Shown: positions 23,685 through 32,052 of the stretch, piece after piece
Numbering within the stretch: the first letter of the stretch is position 1
Layout: every line of letters starts with the position of its first letter
Origin: Hyphomicrobiales bacterium
GTDB lineage: Bacteria; Pseudomonadota; Alphaproteobacteria; Rhizobiales; Rhizobiaceae
Length of the DNA stretch: 64,000 nt
Reading direction: 5' to 3'
NCBI GenBank assembly: GCA_900466475.1
Contig: UBMI01000010.1
Coordinates: forward strand, 496,001 to 560,000
The notes under the pieces: generated by a model
What the model was told of the DNA's origin: nothing
The model's database searches: none
Seen by the model: only the letters and a program-made list of their open reading frames with translations
Made by a program: the position numbers and the translations under genes

Positions 23685-24386
23685 ATGCGACCGATTTCCA
23701 CCTTTCTCATTACCTTCTGCCTCGGCCTCCTCTTCACCGCATCAGCAGAAGCCGGGGGCTTCAATTGCGCCAAGGCAGCCAGCGCCGACGAAAAGATCGT
23801 CTGCGGCGATACTCAGCTTTCCCACCTCGACGACGTCTTCAATGCCCGCTATGGCGCGGCACGCAAGACAGCTCCCGATGAGGATGATGTCGTCCACTCG
23901 GCCCGCAATTTCCTGGCCGACCGGCATGATTGCGGTAACGACCGGGCCTGTATCCTCGGCGCCTATCTCGCCATTCTCTGGGAGATATCACCGGACAAGA
24001 GCAGCTTCATGCAGGGCATCTCCGCGAAGTCGCTGACGGGCGGCAAGCAGCCCGGGACTTCGGACATCCCGACAAAGGCCGGGCAATGCGCTGCAACCAC
24101 GATCCTGGCGGTGCATCCGCGCGTCGAGAGTGGCGACGCACCCGTGACCGATGAGGATTTTGGCAATGGCACGGGCATCGACTATGCCAATGACGGCTAC
24201 CAGGTCTCGTATAACCGCGAGGAGATGCTGATCCGCTCCAAGCCCGGCGATCCGGTCACCCAATGCCCGGTAGAGATCGATCGCGACTGCGAGCCGGATG
24301 AGGATGGCCGGCTCTTCCTCGTCACCAATGGCAGGACGAAAGAAAGCTGGATACTGCCCGATGCGCAGCACAAGTGCGGGGGCTGA
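23685..24386 (+). CDS. Exported LprI-like (DUF1311) protein
   Basis: A 233-residue secreted protein with a signal peptide (start MRPISTFLITFCLGLLF, cleavage after A-S-A-E-A). The mature N-terminus 'FNCAKAASADEKIVCGDTQL' followed by 'LDDVFNARYG' and 'CGNDRACILGAY' is the cysteine-bearing LprI/DUF1311 fold, found in a lysozyme inhibitor of Mycobacterium and in many periplasmic proteins. The C-terminal 130 residues are unassigned and contain two more cysteines. Start ATG at 23685 has AGAGGGGA upstream. Stand-alone gene between a VOC gene and pyrE. Confidence 0.72.
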   Translation: MRPISTFLITFCLGLLFTASAEAGGFNCAKAASADEKIVCGDTQLSHLDDVFNARYGAARKTAPDEDDVVHSARNFLADRHDCGNDRACILGAYLAILWEISPDKSSFMQGISAKSLTGGKQPGTSDIPTKAGQCAATTILAVHPRVESGDAPVTDEDFGNGTGIDYANDGYQVSYNREEMLIRSKPGDPVTQCPVEIDRDCEPDEDGRLFLVTNGRTKESWILPDAQHKCGG

Positions 24387-24502
24387 ACGGCTTTTTGTAT
24401 CTCGTCTCTTGCCGCGCGCTGCCGATTCTGAAAGGGCAGGGCCGGGATCTTATGGCTTAAGGCGAGCAAGCGCCGTCCGGACTTATTTTGGCAGGGGATA
24501 AA

Positions 24503-25042
24503 ATGATCAAGGAATCCATCGACCACGCGGCTCTCGCCCGGCAGATCGCCGACATCGCCACGCTGGAGGGCGAATTCGTGCTCCGCTCCGGCCAGGTATC
24601 GCACCGCTATTTCGACAAATACCGTTTCGAAGGCACGCCGGCTCTCCTGAAGCCGCTGGCGCAGGCAATGGCAGCCCTTCTGCCCGCCGATACCGAAATC
24701 ATCGCCGGGCTGGAACTCGGCGGCGTGCCGCTCGCGACCGCGATCTCGCTGGAAACCGGCCTGCCCGCCGCCTTCATCCGCAAGGAAGCCAAGACCTATG
24801 GCACCTGCCGGGCGATCGAGGGGCAGGACGTGGCTGGCCGGCGCGTGACCTTCATCGAGGATGTGATCAGCACTGGCGGCGCCGTGAAGGATGCCTACCA
24901 GCTGGCGATCGGGGAGAAGGCAGAAGTGCTTGGTGTCGTCTGCGCGATCTGGCGCGGCGAGGGCATGGCGCGCATCGATGGCGTGCCCGAGCTTGGGGTG
25001 TATCCGGTGTTTACACGAGCGGATCTGGAGAACGCGCGGTAG
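24503..25042 (+). CDS. pyrE: Orotate phosphoribosyltransferase
   Basis: Adds ribose 5-phosphate from PRPP to orotate in pyrimidine synthesis. The 179-residue protein shows 'FVLRSGQVSHRYFDKYRFEG' region at residues 27-46 (orotate side), 'IAGLELGGVPLATAIS' near residue 70, 'AFIRKEAKTYGT' near residue 94 and the PRPP-binding loop 'VTFIEDVISTGGAV' near residue 117. It is shorter than the 210-230-residue enzymes of many bacteria. Start ATG at 24503 follows AGGGGA; an upstream TTG is less likely. The genome may hold a second, longer pyrE, in which case this one could be a paralogue. Confidence 0.85.
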   Translation: MIKESIDHAALARQIADIATLEGEFVLRSGQVSHRYFDKYRFEGTPALLKPLAQAMAALLPADTEIIAGLELGGVPLATAISLETGLPAAFIRKEAKTYGTCRAIEGQDVAGRRVTFIEDVISTGGAVKDAYQLAIGEKAEVLGVVCAIWRGEGMARIDGVPELGVYPVFTRADLENAR

Positions 25043-25121
25043 GCAAGTACGGCTCCGGGTTCTGCCGTGCGAAAACGGCGAGCGGAAGGCGCTTTTCGGC
25101 GCAGGCACAGACCGCGTGGGC

Positions 25122-26978
25122 CTACCGCGAAAGGCGTGCGATGAGTTCTTCCTTTTTCTTGAAAGCGTCGGGGATGCTGCCGTTTGCAAGCGAGGCGTTG
25201 CAGTCGTCCAGTGCCTTCTGCAATTCGCCCAGCTCCATATAGGCATAGCAGCGATTGTTGTAGCTCACTGCCACATTGTCCTTGGCGGTGACACGGGTGT
25301 CGTAGAGGTAGGGATATCTATTGAGAAGGTCGAGCGCGCCTTTGTTGTCCTTTCGGTTGAAATAGATCATCGAAAGCTCGATCGCTGCCTGCGCGCGTCT
25401 GTCGTCCTGCGAGTTCGCGACCTCCGTCAGGTCTTCTATGGCTTTCTCGTCATTCTTCATGGCCTGATACACGAGGCCACGCCAGTAACGCGCTTCGACG
25501 GCACTCTGCGGATCGGCAGTAATCTGCGAGCACTCGTCGAGTGCTGCTTCATATTGCTTGATCTGATAGTTGCCAAAGCACAGATAGACGCGGTTGGAGG
25601 CCTTGCCATTGAGTGCCAGCGCAGCCTTTGCCGAATCGATCATCTCGGCCGGCCGTCGATACCGTGAGTAGATCCAGGCCAGGCTTTCATGGATTTCGGC
25701 GATCTGCATGTCTTTCTGCTCCTGCGTCGGGAACGGAGCAGTTTCTATGTTCGACAGGGCTTCCTTGTATTTGGTGATCGCGTTGTCATAAAATCTCTTG
25801 TTGAGCCAGGATCCCGCGACAAGCTCATCGATGATGAAGTTGTGCTTGCCGCCGTCCGTCTCCACAAGGCGTGGATCGGCACCATAGCTGTCGGCCGCAA
25901 TCTGCAGCAAACGACCTGAGTAGGATTCTCCGCCCGATTCCGAAATCATATGCGACAGGATATCGGCGACCGCCGCGTTCGTTTCATACTCATTGATCTG
26001 GCCGAACTGCCGCAGAGTCTTTGCCGCGTCAGCATCGAGACCCGGCCGAAGAGTCTGCTTCATGAAATCCTCAAAGCAGGACGCATAAGCGTCGCCCTGC
26101 TGGCCGTGACAGGTCGTTCCGGCCGTCTCGAGCAGATATTGATAGAGCTGCAGGGACAGCAATTTCAGTGGTGAGCCATCCGGTGCGCTTGCGCCATACC
26201 GGTCGACGAAGGCGTACATCATGTTGATGTCGCCTCCCCATTTTGGCTGCAAGGTTGAAAGCACGATCTTGTAGAGTGGCATGTAGTGCGGATAGACCGC
26301 TGTCGCCTGGTCTAGAGCGTCGTTGAGTTGCGATGTCGCGCCATAGCCGCGCAGCATGTTCACCTGCAAATACAGGCCGTATGCCGAACTCGGGTCGAGC
26401 TTCAGGGCCTGGGTAACATCGGCGGTTCCTTTTTGCAGGATGCTGGCAAAGGCGTCTTGTGATTGTTTGTCCGTTTCCGTGCTGAATCTGTGACCGCGCT
26501 TGTACCATGCGAGGTCGTAATAATATTGCGCGCGGATGAGGCGTGGCAGCGGATCCAACGGAGCGTGATCCACCCAAGCCGAAAGATTGCGCTCGAAAGA
26601 CGTGTCGCTGAGATCGGAAATGGCGTTGACGAAGTCGTCGAAAGGATAGAACGTCCAGATTTTGGCGCGGCTCGCCGAAAGCGTCTCGCTCGAGAGCTTT
26701 GTCGCGGTGTCAAAATCTCCCTGCTTGATAGCATCCTGCACCAGCTTGGCGCGGATGAAGGGAAGCTTGTTTCGTTGACCGGTTGGACGTGCGCCAGTCG
26801 CATCCTGGTTGCTGTCGGAAATGCCCCGTAGGGACCAGTTTGATGCCTCCAGCCTGGACAGGGCGGCGGAGGGCATGAACCGCTCTCCCACCCATATGCC
26901 GGTCACCAGGATGCCCACGCCGACCGCGGCCAGCAGGAAAAGCATCAATGGATTTCGTCCTGCGTTGATCGTCGCCAT
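25122..26978 (-). CDS. Membrane-anchored TPR-repeat protein
   Basis: A protein of about 618 residues with one N-terminal transmembrane helix ('LMLFLLAAVGVGILVTGIWV' near residues 11-30), then a large helical region with several tetratricopeptide-like repeats, clearest near the C-terminus ('RVYLCFGNYQIKQYEAALDE', 'YWRGLVYQAMKNDEKAIEDL', 'CYAYMELGELQKALDDCNAS'). The repeats probably face the periplasm. ATG at 26978 is chosen; a TTG at 27038 extends the frame by 20 residues without support. Codon use and lower GC differ from flanking genes, which could mean recent acquisition. Function unknown. It is followed by the lacI-type gene upstream on the same strand, with 287 bp between. Confidence 0.65.
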   Translation of the reverse strand: MATINAGRNPLMLFLLAAVGVGILVTGIWVGERFMPSAALSRLEASNWSLRGISDSNQDATGARPTGQRNKLPFIRAKLVQDAIKQGDFDTATKLSSETLSASRAKIWTFYPFDDFVNAISDLSDTSFERNLSAWVDHAPLDPLPRLIRAQYYYDLAWYKRGHRFSTETDKQSQDAFASILQKGTADVTQALKLDPSSAYGLYLQVNMLRGYGATSQLNDALDQATAVYPHYMPLYKIVLSTLQPKWGGDINMMYAFVDRYGASAPDGSPLKLLSLQLYQYLLETAGTTCHGQQGDAYASCFEDFMKQTLRPGLDADAAKTLRQFGQINEYETNAAVADILSHMISESGGESYSGRLLQIAADSYGADPRLVETDGGKHNFIIDELVAGSWLNKRFYDNAITKYKEALSNIETAPFPTQEQKDMQIAEIHESLAWIYSRYRRPAEMIDSAKAALALNGKASNRVYLCFGNYQIKQYEAALDECSQITADPQSAVEARYWRGLVYQAMKNDEKAIEDLTEVANSQDDRRAQAAIELSMIYFNRKDNKGALDLLNRYPYLYDTRVTAKDNVAVSYNNRCYAYMELGELQKALDDCNASLANGSIPDAFKKKEELIARLSR

Positions 26979-27265
26979 GTGGTCCAGCCCAGGGAATATA
27001 TGCCCGACAGGAGCCGCCGAGATCGGGATATTCCGCAAGCCTACGTTGTATCAAGCTGGATGGTGCTACAAGAGTGCGGCAGGGTGGGCTGCAGCTATTG
27101 TTGCCGATTAAGCAAACAGTTCGTTTACAAGCTTGCCTGGAGTCAAAAGATCGCTCGCACGTTTATTACGGGCGAGCGGGGCTTCGAATTTGTTCCATGC
27201 GTCCCCGCACCCGAACCTCAGCCGGGATGTGAATGGCGTACGGCAAATCCTCGGACCGGCGTTCT

Positions 27266-28306
27266 CTACCGTCCGTCCGGCCATTCCGGCTTGCTGATGC
27301 TCTGCAGCAGTTCGGCATCCACGCCATCGATGCGCGCAATCACCTGCTTGGCCATCTCGCGGCCGGCGTGGCGGACGTCTTCGTGGGCGGTGATGATCTC
27401 GGGGCGGATCCAGTTGAGGATAGAGGCGGATTGCTTGGAGACGAGGTCGACGTCGTGGCCGAGGCGTTTGCCGGCGGCTTCGATGCCGGCGTTGACGGCG
27501 ATGGTGGCGCTGCCGGCCGACGAGACAATCCCATCGGGGGCGCCGGGGGAGCGCATCAGCTGCTCCACGGCGTTGCGGATTTCGGCGAGCGGGGCGTCGA
27601 TGTTGACACGCAGCGGCACTTCCTCGGCGCCGTAATCGTGCAGGCCGGTCTGAAAGCCAATGCGGGTATGCGTGTAGTAGGTGAGCTTGCTCGGCGGCTG
27701 CAGCAGGGCGATGCGCTTGCGGCCGCGCTTGACCAGCTTCTCGACTGCCTGGTGAGCATAAGCCTCGTTGTCGAAGTCGTGATAGGGGTGGACGAGGCCG
27801 GCATCGGTGCGGCCATGGGTGGTAAAGGGCATGCCGCTTTCGGCGAGCAGGCGCACGCGCGGATCGTCAGGCTCGACGCGCGAGATGATGACGCCGTCTG
27901 CGGAGCCGGTGTCGAGGATATAGCGCACCGGCAGCATGGGATCCTTGCTGTGCGAATGCGGGGTGACGACGATATGGTAGGGCGTGCCGGTCAGGACCTC
28001 GGAAATGCCGAAGACCATCTGGCTGGAAAAGCCCATGATCTCCTCGTCGATGCTGAGCACGAGGGCGATGACATTGGTCTTGCCGGTTCTCAGGCGCACG
28101 CCGGCCCGGTTCGGCTGGTAGCCGAGCTGACGGGCGACCATGCGCACGCGTTCCTTGGTTTCCGCGCCAATATCCGGTGCATCTTTCAGTGCCCGCGATA
28201 CGGTGGTCACGCCAAGGCCCGTCATGAAGGCGATCGTCTTCAATGTCGGGCGCTCGCGCGGAACGGAACCGGATGCCGCTCCGCCGAAATTTCCGTTGTT
28301 TTCCAT
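27266..28306 (-). CDS. LacI-family transcriptional regulator of the glycoside locus
   Basis: A 346-residue LacI/GalR repressor. The N-terminal HTH reads 'PTLKTIAFMTGLGVTTVSRA' near residues 20-39, followed by 'LGYQPNRAGVRLRTGKTN' and a periplasmic-binding-protein-like effector domain ('DGVIISRVEPDDPRVRLL', 'LLQPPSKLTYYTHTRIGF'). Start ATG at 28306 is chosen; the longer upstream frame crosses the regulator's own promoter and a candidate operator. It is divergent from the ABC transporter operon across 454 bp and probably represses both itself and that operon, with a mannoside-type sugar as inducer (inference). Confidence 0.88.
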   Translation of the reverse strand: MENNGNFGGAASGSVPRERPTLKTIAFMTGLGVTTVSRALKDAPDIGAETKERVRMVARQLGYQPNRAGVRLRTGKTNVIALVLSIDEEIMGFSSQMVFGISEVLTGTPYHIVVTPHSHSKDPMLPVRYILDTGSADGVIISRVEPDDPRVRLLAESGMPFTTHGRTDAGLVHPYHDFDNEAYAHQAVEKLVKRGRKRIALLQPPSKLTYYTHTRIGFQTGLHDYGAEEVPLRVNIDAPLAEIRNAVEQLMRSPGAPDGIVSSAGSATIAVNAGIEAAGKRLGHDVDLVSKQSASILNWIRPEIITAHEDVRHAGREMAKQVIARIDGVDAELLQSISKPEWPDGR

Positions 28307-28409
28307 CCCTCTAGGCCCGCCTCGCGCGATTTGCTTCGCCTTATAGAGGCTTTTCGCCGCGCTGTAAGTACGCCGCTGCGGAAAAGCTCTCCTCCCTGAG
28401 CCAGACAAT

Positions 28410-28423
28410 CTGTAACGATACAG
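28410..28423. promoter_or_regulatory. Candidate LacI-family operator 1
   Basis: CTGTAACGATACAG: perfect 5-bp arms CTGTA/TACAG around a central CG, the layout preferred by LacI-family regulators. It lies 104 bp upstream of the lacI-type gene. Confidence 0.4.
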
Positions 28424-28572
28424 TAGAAATGTCGAGCGCTTTTTCTGACCAGCGTTGCATAGGGATCCTCTCTGGTTGAATCGCCTGTCCCGCACGCGAT
28501 TTTTTGCACCTGCGAAGCCAGGAAAGGTTGAAATTATCAGATTAATCAAAAATTAATCAGCAAAATCAAATG

Positions 28573-28602
28573 TATAATACAATACCGCAATTGCGAAATT
28601 GC
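28573..28602 (+). promoter_or_regulatory. Candidate -10 box and operator 2 of the ABC transporter operon
   Basis: A consensus -10 hexamer TATAAT (28573-28578) is followed by a perfect 6-bp-arm palindrome GCAATTGCGAAATTGC (28587-28602) with central CG. The palindrome would cover about +2 to +17 of the predicted transcript, a classic repressor position. No convincing -35 is seen. The binding-protein gene starts 159 bp further on. Confidence 0.45.
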
Positions 28603-28760
28603 TTGCTTACGCTTTTCTTGTGAAGCAAAGGTCGAGCCGTTGATTACCCTCATAGGATGTAATGGTGACTTTCACAGAAAATTTTACGAGCGGGCGGTTG
28701 CGCGGATAAATCGATTGCTCTAAGTTTTTCCGGCAACGTTTCAGTGAGGGAGGAGAACTC

Positions 28761-29996
28761 ATGAAAATCCGTATTATGGCGGCTGTGCTTGCCGCTTCCG
28801 TAGCTATTCCTTTTGGCGCCGCAAAGGCTACCGATCTCGAAGTCACCCATTGGTGGACCTCTGGCGGCGAAGCTGCCGCCGTGGCTGAGCTGGCAAAGGC
28901 ATTCGACGCCACCGGCAACCACTGGGTGGACGGCGCAATTGCCGGTTCCGGCAGCACCGCGCGCCCGATCATGATCAGCCGCATCACCGGCGGTGACCCG
29001 ATGGGCGCGACCCAGTTCAACCACGGCCGCCAGGCCGAGGAACTCGTCCAGGCTGGCCTGATGAAGGACCTGACCGATGTGGCGACCGCAGGCAAATGGA
29101 AGGACATCATCCGTCCGTCGACCCTGCTCGATTCCTGCACGATCGACGGCAAGATCTATTGCGCACCGGTCAACATCCACTCCTGGCAGTGGCTGTGGCT
29201 GTCGAATGCAGCCTTCCAGAAGGCTGGCGTTGCGGTTCCGAAGAACTGGGATGAATTCGTCGCTGCCGCTCCGGCCCTGGAAAAGGCCGGCATCGTTCCT
29301 CTCGCTGTCGGCGGTCAGGGCTGGCAGGCAAGCGGCGCCTTCAACGTTCTCATGATCGCCATCGGCGGCAAGGACAACTACCTGAAGGTCTTCAAGGACA
29401 AGGATGCCAAGGTGGCGGCCGGCCCCGAGATCGCCAAGGTGTTCAAGGCTGCCGACGATGCGCGCCGCATGTCCAAGGGCAGCAACGTGCAGGACTGGAA
29501 CCAGGCCACCAATCTCGTCATCACCGGCAAGGCCGGCGGCCAGATCATGGGTGACTGGGCGCAGGGCGAATTCCAGGTCGCCAAGCAGGTTGCCGGCAAG
29601 GACTATACCTGCCTTCCGGGCCTCGGCGTGAACGAGATCATCTCGACCAGCGGTGACGCCTTCTATTTCCCGCTCCAGAAGGATGCCGAGAAGGCGAAGG
29701 CTCAGGACGTGCTTGCCGCCACGCTTCTCGACCCGAAGACGCAGGTTGCCTTCAACCTGAAGAAGGGCTCGCTGCCGGTTCGCGGTGACGTCGATATCTC
29801 GGCCGCCAACGACTGCATGAAGAAGGGTCTCGAAATCCTCGCCAAGGGCAATATCGTCACCAGCTCGGATCAGCTCGCTTCGCCGGATACGACGAAGCAG
29901 ATCGAAGACCTCTTCGCCGAGTTCTTCGCCAATACCACGATGACGCCCGACGCAGCGCAGAAGCGCTTCGCCGACATCATCGCCGCCGCCGACTGA
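28761..29996 (+). CDS. Sugar ABC transporter, periplasmic binding protein
   Basis: A 411-residue family-1 extracellular solute-binding protein (MalE-like). It has a signal peptide (start MKIRIMAAVLAASVAIPFG, cleavage before T-D-L-E), then 'LEVTHWWTSGGEAAAVAELA' and 'GSGSTARPIMISRITGGDP', typical of glucose/mannose/oligosaccharide binders in rhizobia. Start ATG follows GGGAGGAG. First gene of an operon with two permeases, an ATPase, beta-mannosidase and three sugar-converting enzymes. A stable hairpin follows the stop codon, which would raise the level of this mRNA segment relative to the permeases. Confidence 0.9.
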   Translation: MKIRIMAAVLAASVAIPFGAAKATDLEVTHWWTSGGEAAAVAELAKAFDATGNHWVDGAIAGSGSTARPIMISRITGGDPMGATQFNHGRQAEELVQAGLMKDLTDVATAGKWKDIIRPSTLLDSCTIDGKIYCAPVNIHSWQWLWLSNAAFQKAGVAVPKNWDEFVAAAPALEKAGIVPLAVGGQGWQASGAFNVLMIAIGGKDNYLKVFKDKDAKVAAGPEIAKVFKAADDARRMSKGSNVQDWNQATNLVITGKAGGQIMGDWAQGEFQVAKQVAGKDYTCLPGLGVNEIISTSGDAFYFPLQKDAEKAKAQDVLAATLLDPKTQVAFNLKKGSLPVRGDVDISAANDCMKKGLEILAKGNIVTSSDQLASPDTTKQIEDLFAEFFANTTMTPDAAQKRFADIIAAAD

Positions 29997-30020
29997 TCCT
30001 CGGTCCTCAAGCCCATCAGG

Positions 30021-30047
30021 TCCGGTCCTGCGCATTGCAGGACCGGA
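30021..30047 (+). other. Intra-operon mRNA hairpin after the binding-protein gene
   Basis: Perfect 11-bp stem TCCGGTCCTGC/GCAGGACCGGA (30021-30031, 30037-30047) with a 5-nt loop and no T-tract. Position and shape fit a 3'-end stabiliser that allows more binding protein than permease to be made, as known for malE-type operons. Confidence 0.7.
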
Positions 30048-30205
30048 TCGCGCCGCCCTGATCTCCGGTCCTTCCGGCGACGTCACGTCACACCCGGGTG
30101 CGATCGCGCCAGGATCGCGTTGCGGTCGAGACGGGGGCGGGAAGGGTGGCCGTCTTCGGATGGAGCCCCGATCACCGAAGCGACCGTGCTTCAGGAGGAA
30201 ACTCA

Positions 30206-31111
30206 ATGACAGGTCAAGCGAAAGCCGGCCGACCGTTTAAACTATTCCGCAATCTGAATTCGAAGATTGCTTCCATTCCCATGATCCTCACCGCCATGGT
30301 CATCTTTCTCGGTGGCACGGTCTGGACGGTGGTTTATTCCTTCACCAATTCCAAGCTCCTGCCGCGATTGAACTTCGTCGGCATCGAGCAATATCAGCGT
30401 CTCTGGGCCGCCCCGCGCTGGGTCGTGTCCATCGAGAATCTGGCGATCTACGGCATTCTGTCGCTGATCTTCAGCCTGGTCATCGGTTTCATGCTGGCGG
30501 CTCTCATGGATCAGAAGATCCGTTTCGAGAATACGTTCCGCACGATCTTCCTCTATCCCTTCGCGCTGTCCTTCATCGTCACCGGTCTCGTGTGGCAGTG
30601 GATCCTCAATCCGGAATTCGGGGTCCAGGCGGTCGTGCGGTCGCTGGGATGGACGAGTTTCAGTTTCGATCCGCTCTATACGTCCGAAATCGTCATCTAC
30701 GGGGTATTGATCGCCGCCCTCTGGCAGGGCACCGGCCTCGTGATGTGCCTGATGCTCGCCGGACTTCGCGGCATCGACGAGGATATCTGGAAGGCTTCCC
30801 GCGTCGACGGCATTCCGATGTGGCGGACCTATCTCTTCGTCGTCATTCCGATGATGCGTCCGGTGTTCATCACCACGCTCGTCATCATCGCCAGCGGCAT
30901 CGTCAAGGTCTACGACCTCGTGGTCGCCCAGACCAGCGGCGGTCCGGGCATCTCGTCGGAAGTGCCGGCGAAATACGTCTACGACTACATGTTCCAGGCG
31001 CAGAATCTCGGTCAGGGCTTTGCGGCTTCGACCATGATGCTGGTGACAGTAGCGATCATCATCGTTCCCTGGGCATATCTGGAATTTGGCGGAGGGCGCA
31101 AACGTGGCTGA
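30206..31111 (+). CDS. Sugar ABC transporter, permease 1 (MalF-type)
   Basis: A 301-residue inner-membrane permease with about six helices, starting near 'IPMILTAMVIFLGGTVWTVV'. The ABC-coupling EAA loop is 'ASRVDGIPMWRTYLFVVIP' near residue 228, with the conserved D-G. The start is ATG 30206, preceded by AGGAGG. It overlaps the second permease gene by 8 bp. Confidence 0.88.
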   Translation: MTGQAKAGRPFKLFRNLNSKIASIPMILTAMVIFLGGTVWTVVYSFTNSKLLPRLNFVGIEQYQRLWAAPRWVVSIENLAIYGILSLIFSLVIGFMLAALMDQKIRFENTFRTIFLYPFALSFIVTGLVWQWILNPEFGVQAVVRSLGWTSFSFDPLYTSEIVIYGVLIAALWQGTGLVMCLMLAGLRGIDEDIWKASRVDGIPMWRTYLFVVIPMMRPVFITTLVIIASGIVKVYDLVVAQTSGGPGISSEVPAKYVYDYMFQAQNLGQGFAASTMMLVTVAIIIVPWAYLEFGGGRKRG

Positions 31112-32048
31112 CAATATCGCTCTCAAGGCCGTCAACGACGGCGATACTTCCCTCCAGAAGGGGGCGGTTTCCGGTCCGGCCGGACCAAAGCCGCGGCCGG
31201 TGGTTTCGGCCCGCAACATCATCGTCTACGGCACGCTTTTCGTGGCCGCCGTCTACTATCTGATCCCGCTTTACGTGATGGTCGTCACGTCGCTCAAGGG
31301 GATGCCGGAGATCCGGCTCGGCAACATTTTCGCACCGCCGATGGAAATCACCTTCGAACCCTGGGTCAAGGCCTGGGCGACCGCCTGCACCGGCCTGAAC
31401 TGCGACGGTCTTTCGCGCGGTTTCTGGAACTCGGTCCGCATCACAGTTCCGTCGGTCATCGTTTCCATCGCGATCGCCTCGGTCAATGGTTATGCGCTGG
31501 CGAACTGGCGCTTCAAGGGATCGGAATTCTTCTTCTCGGTCCTCATCATCGGCGCCTTCATTCCCTATCAGGTCATGATCTATCCGATCGTCATCATCCT
31601 GCGCGAAATCGGCATCTACGGATCGCTCACCGGCCTCATCATCGTGCATTCGATCTTCGGCATGCCGATCCTGACGCTGCTGTTCCGCAACTACTTCGTG
31701 TCTCTGCCGGAGGAACTGTTCAAGGCGGCGCGTGTCGACGGGGCGGGCTTCTGGCAGATCTTCCTGCAGATCATGCTGCCGATGTCGCTGCCGATCTTCG
31801 TCGTCGCGATGATCCTGCAGGTCACCGGCATCTGGAACGACTTCCTGTTCGGCGTGGTCTTCACCCGGCCGGATACCTATCCGATGACCGTACAGCTCAA
31901 CAACATCGTCAATTCCGTCCAGGGCGTGAAGGAATACAACGTCAACATGGCCGCAACGATCCTGACAGGACTCGTGCCGCTCGTCGTCTATTTCGTGTCG
32001 GGGCGACTTTTCGTCCGTGGCATCGCCGCTGGCGCAGTGAAGGGTTGA
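31104..32048 (+). CDS. Sugar ABC transporter, permease 2 (MalG-type)
   Basis: A 314-residue inner-membrane permease. Hydrophobic segments begin with 'IIVYGTLFVAAVYYLIPLYV' near residue 38. The EAA loop is 'AARVDGAGFWQIFLQIMLP' near residue 212, and the protein ends in the usual 'LFVRGIAAGAVKG' tail. I start it at GTG 31104, which overlaps the first permease and follows GGAGGG; an upstream TTG at 31086 is an alternative. Works with permease 1, the binding protein and the ATPase. Confidence 0.88.
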   Translation: MADNIALKAVNDGDTSLQKGAVSGPAGPKPRPVVSARNIIVYGTLFVAAVYYLIPLYVMVVTSLKGMPEIRLGNIFAPPMEITFEPWVKAWATACTGLNCDGLSRGFWNSVRITVPSVIVSIAIASVNGYALANWRFKGSEFFFSVLIIGAFIPYQVMIYPIVIILREIGIYGSLTGLIIVHSIFGMPILTLLFRNYFVSLPEELFKAARVDGAGFWQIFLQIMLPMSLPIFVVAMILQVTGIWNDFLFGVVFTRPDTYPMTVQLNNIVNSVQGVKEYNVNMAATILTGLVPLVVYFVSGRLFVRGIAAGAVKG

Positions 32049-32052
32049 TCCA

